Below are positions 32,932 to 33,015 of a DNA stretch of 33,015 nucleotides, piece by piece. The DNA is taken from contig NZ_JAHNZZ010000006.1 of assembly GCF_019039215.1 (NCBI RefSeq), positions 38,171-71,185 of the forward strand. Direction: 5' to 3'. The position numbers were made by a program, and so were the translations under genes. The notes beneath the pieces were generated by a model. That model did no database searches. It was not told the DNA's origin and saw only the letters and a list, made by a program, of their open reading frames with translations. The first letter of the stretch is position 1. Each line of letters starts with the position of its first letter. The stretch comes from Bacillus sp. FJAT-29790. Its GTDB lineage: Bacteria > Bacillota > Bacilli > Bacillales > Cytobacillaceae.

Positions 32932-33015
32932 TCATGAGGACCGAAATCTACTCGAAAAGGGAAAAACAGTCCTCATGAAGGTGTCATGAGGACCGAAATC
33001 TACTTGAAAAGGGAA
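32932..33015 (+). repeat. 52-bp tandem repeat array, cut by the window edge
   Basis: A 32-bp unit beginning TCATGAGGACCGAAATCTAC occurs at 32932-32963 and 32984-33015 with one difference (C to T), giving a 52-bp period. The spacer contains GTCCTCATGA, which pairs with TCATGAGGAC of the second unit around AGGTG. More units may lie beyond the window. Confidence 0.8.

Noticed and set aside
32932..33015. CRISPR array
   Set aside because: Only two repeats, a 20-bp spacer that is itself complementary to the repeat, and no cas genes.

Overview
The window looks like a chromosomal stretch from a low-GC, Gram-positive, endospore-former-type bacterium of the family Bacillaceae. The signs are strong purine-rich ribosome binding sites (AGGAGG-like), frequent TTG and GTG starts, CcpA-type cre boxes, BlaI/BlaR1 and DUF2089/SHOCT-like proteins, and dispersed GC-rich intergenic repeats of the kind seen in Bacillus relatives. 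No phage, plasmid or conjugation genes are visible. I could not run any database search; family names rest on motifs read from the translations.

Region 1 (1-6.5 kb) is sensory and housekeeping. It holds a small Asp-box-like protein cut by the window edge, an OmpR-type two-component pair, a three-gene cassette (DUF2089 regulator plus two small related proteins), and a minus-strand BlaI/BlaR1-type repressor and metalloprotease pair with a clear twin operator but no beta-lactamase gene nearby.

Region 2 (6.8-13.9 kb) looks like a carboxylate module: an RraA-family aldolase/decarboxylase-like protein, a LysR regulator divergent from a full-length aconitase, a beta-propeller lactonase-family protein and an ACS-family MFS transporter preceded by a cre box. 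Just behind it lies a decayed partial copy of the aconitase 3' end.

Region 3 (14.1-24.6 kb) is a second uptake module: a CitA/DcuS-type sensor kinase and its response regulator, a complete five-gene oligopeptide/dipeptide-type ABC transporter with a hairpin terminator between the binding protein and the permeases, an MFS transporter and a TauE/SafE-type permease.

Region 4 (25.0-32.7 kb) is a TRAP transporter (DctQ, DctM, DctP) followed by a zinc-dependent dehydrogenase, a Gfo/Idh/MocA oxidoreductase, a xylose-isomerase-like TIM-barrel protein and a type II 3-dehydroquinate dehydratase. The TRAP leader has a good sigma-A promoter, two copies of the palindrome TAGATCGATCTA and two cre-like boxes. 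A third copy of the palindrome sits in front of the Gfo/Idh gene, tying the cluster into one inferred regulon. The enzyme set fits breakdown of quinate, shikimate or a related cyclic polyol towards protocatechuate; this is inference.

Repeats are a second theme. Two copies of a ~225-bp terminal-inverted-repeat element lie in opposite orientation at 2.5 and 24.7 kb, with a probable end fragment at 32.9 kb. Two strongly structured non-coding segments interrupt the TRAP/polyol cluster, and a 52-bp tandem repeat runs off the right edge.
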